A stretch of DNA of 64,000 nucleotides from Dicaeum eximium (lineage: Eukaryota > Chordata > Aves > Passeriformes > Dicaeidae). The notes below the pieces were generated by a model. That model saw only the letters and a program-made list of their open reading frames with translations. It was not told where the DNA came from and did not search any database. Location of the stretch: contig VWZP01001429.1 of assembly GCA_013396995.1 (NCBI GenBank), positions 286,469 through 350,468 on the forward strand, given 5' to 3'. Numbering within the stretch: position 1 is the first letter of the stretch; every line of letters begins with the position of its first letter. Both the position numbers and the translations under genes were made by a program. Below are positions 63,541 to 64,000 of this stretch, piece after piece.

Positions 63541-64000
63541 CACATAGGGAGACAAAGGCAAATAGTCACAGTCACACAGTAACAGCAGTTACTTCTGATT
63601 TAACAGCAATTTTTCATTTGCATTTAGTGGAATTGACAGAAACTCGTTTTTTTTTCCTTTCTTAGACTTTTCCCTGTTGAATTCATACATGTAAAATAAG
63701 CCAAATGAAAGGAAAACATCCAAACAACAGAACCACAATGTGGCGGCATGTCTTAAACTGACACCTAAAGGAAGTTTGCACCTGGGGCAAAACTGGAAAT
63801 GTATGCAATGCCCAGAGCTCTCTCCCCTCTAGCCTTACTGAATCCTCTAGTAAGGGATCCTACTTAGCCACAGCCACTGCAAAGTGTTACAAAGAAGTAT
63901 GCACAAAAATGCACGGTAAGGAAATGAAAAGTTAGCAGTAGGAGTTCTGCTGCTAAGAGCAGAAATGAAATCATTTTTTATTTTATAAAGAGTAATGTCT
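63541..64000. other. Intergenic DNA at the window end, no gene seen
   Basis: Nothing recognisable apart from a short T run at 63646-63654. Any feature here could continue past the window edge. Confidence 0.5.

Noticed and set aside
1..64000. CRISPR arrays, prokaryotic operons, defence systems, integrated viral genes
   Set aside because: No regularly spaced repeats, no ribosome binding sites before long frames, no gag/pol-like frames and no paired LTRs were seen. The window is vertebrate non-coding DNA.
1..64000. tRNA, snRNA or rRNA genes
   Set aside because: No B-box-like GGTTCGAATCC with a matching A box and no conserved snRNA core was noticed on either strand. A covariance-model search was not possible.

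Overview
The window looks like a 64 kb piece of a vertebrate nuclear genome, most likely a bird (crocodilian or turtle are the alternatives). It is AT-rich and CpG-poor. Its only recognisable mobile DNA is CR1-type LINE sequence, an old MIR-type SINE and a probable hAT relic. Three features point to birds: two 5'-truncated CR1 copies in opposite orientations, CR1 3' ends built on the ATTCTGTGA-type tail, and the absence of Alu, B1, L1 or any other abundant SINE. I could not assign a chromosome or species.

No host protein-coding gene, exon, tRNA or rRNA can be supported. The longest ATG-initiated open frames are 100-132 codons, about what 64 kb of random sequence gives. The one frame I recognise (minus strand, 25942-26340) is the C-terminal end of a CR1 ORF2. 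The window therefore reads as intergenic or deep intronic DNA. An intron of a large gene cannot be excluded from sequence alone.

Layout. 1-17959 is unique AT-rich DNA with a small CR1 3' remnant near 2.6 kb, a GC-rich block at 5.4-5.96 kb and a CTTGTC-type minisatellite at 16.15 kb. 17960-18868 is a plus-strand CR1. 25926-26680 is a minus-strand CR1 with an intact ORF2 tail. 26.7-44.7 kb is unique DNA with small simple repeats, a perfect 11-bp hairpin at 42.57 kb and a candidate regulatory block with an RFX X-box-like palindrome near 38.45 kb. 44.7-48.3 kb is a graveyard of ancient repeats: a MIR-type SINE, a highly diverged 1.4 kb CR1 of the kind known from turtles and crocodilians, and a hAT-like relic. 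48.3-63.1 kb is again unique, with two small CR1 3' fragments and a candidate regulatory block at about 50.5-50.9 kb. The strongest candidate conserved element is at 63.11-63.54 kb.

No genes can be said to work together here. Any function would have to be cis-regulatory, and those calls rest on composition and motifs only. I saw no CRISPR array, defence system, prokaryotic operon or intact virus.
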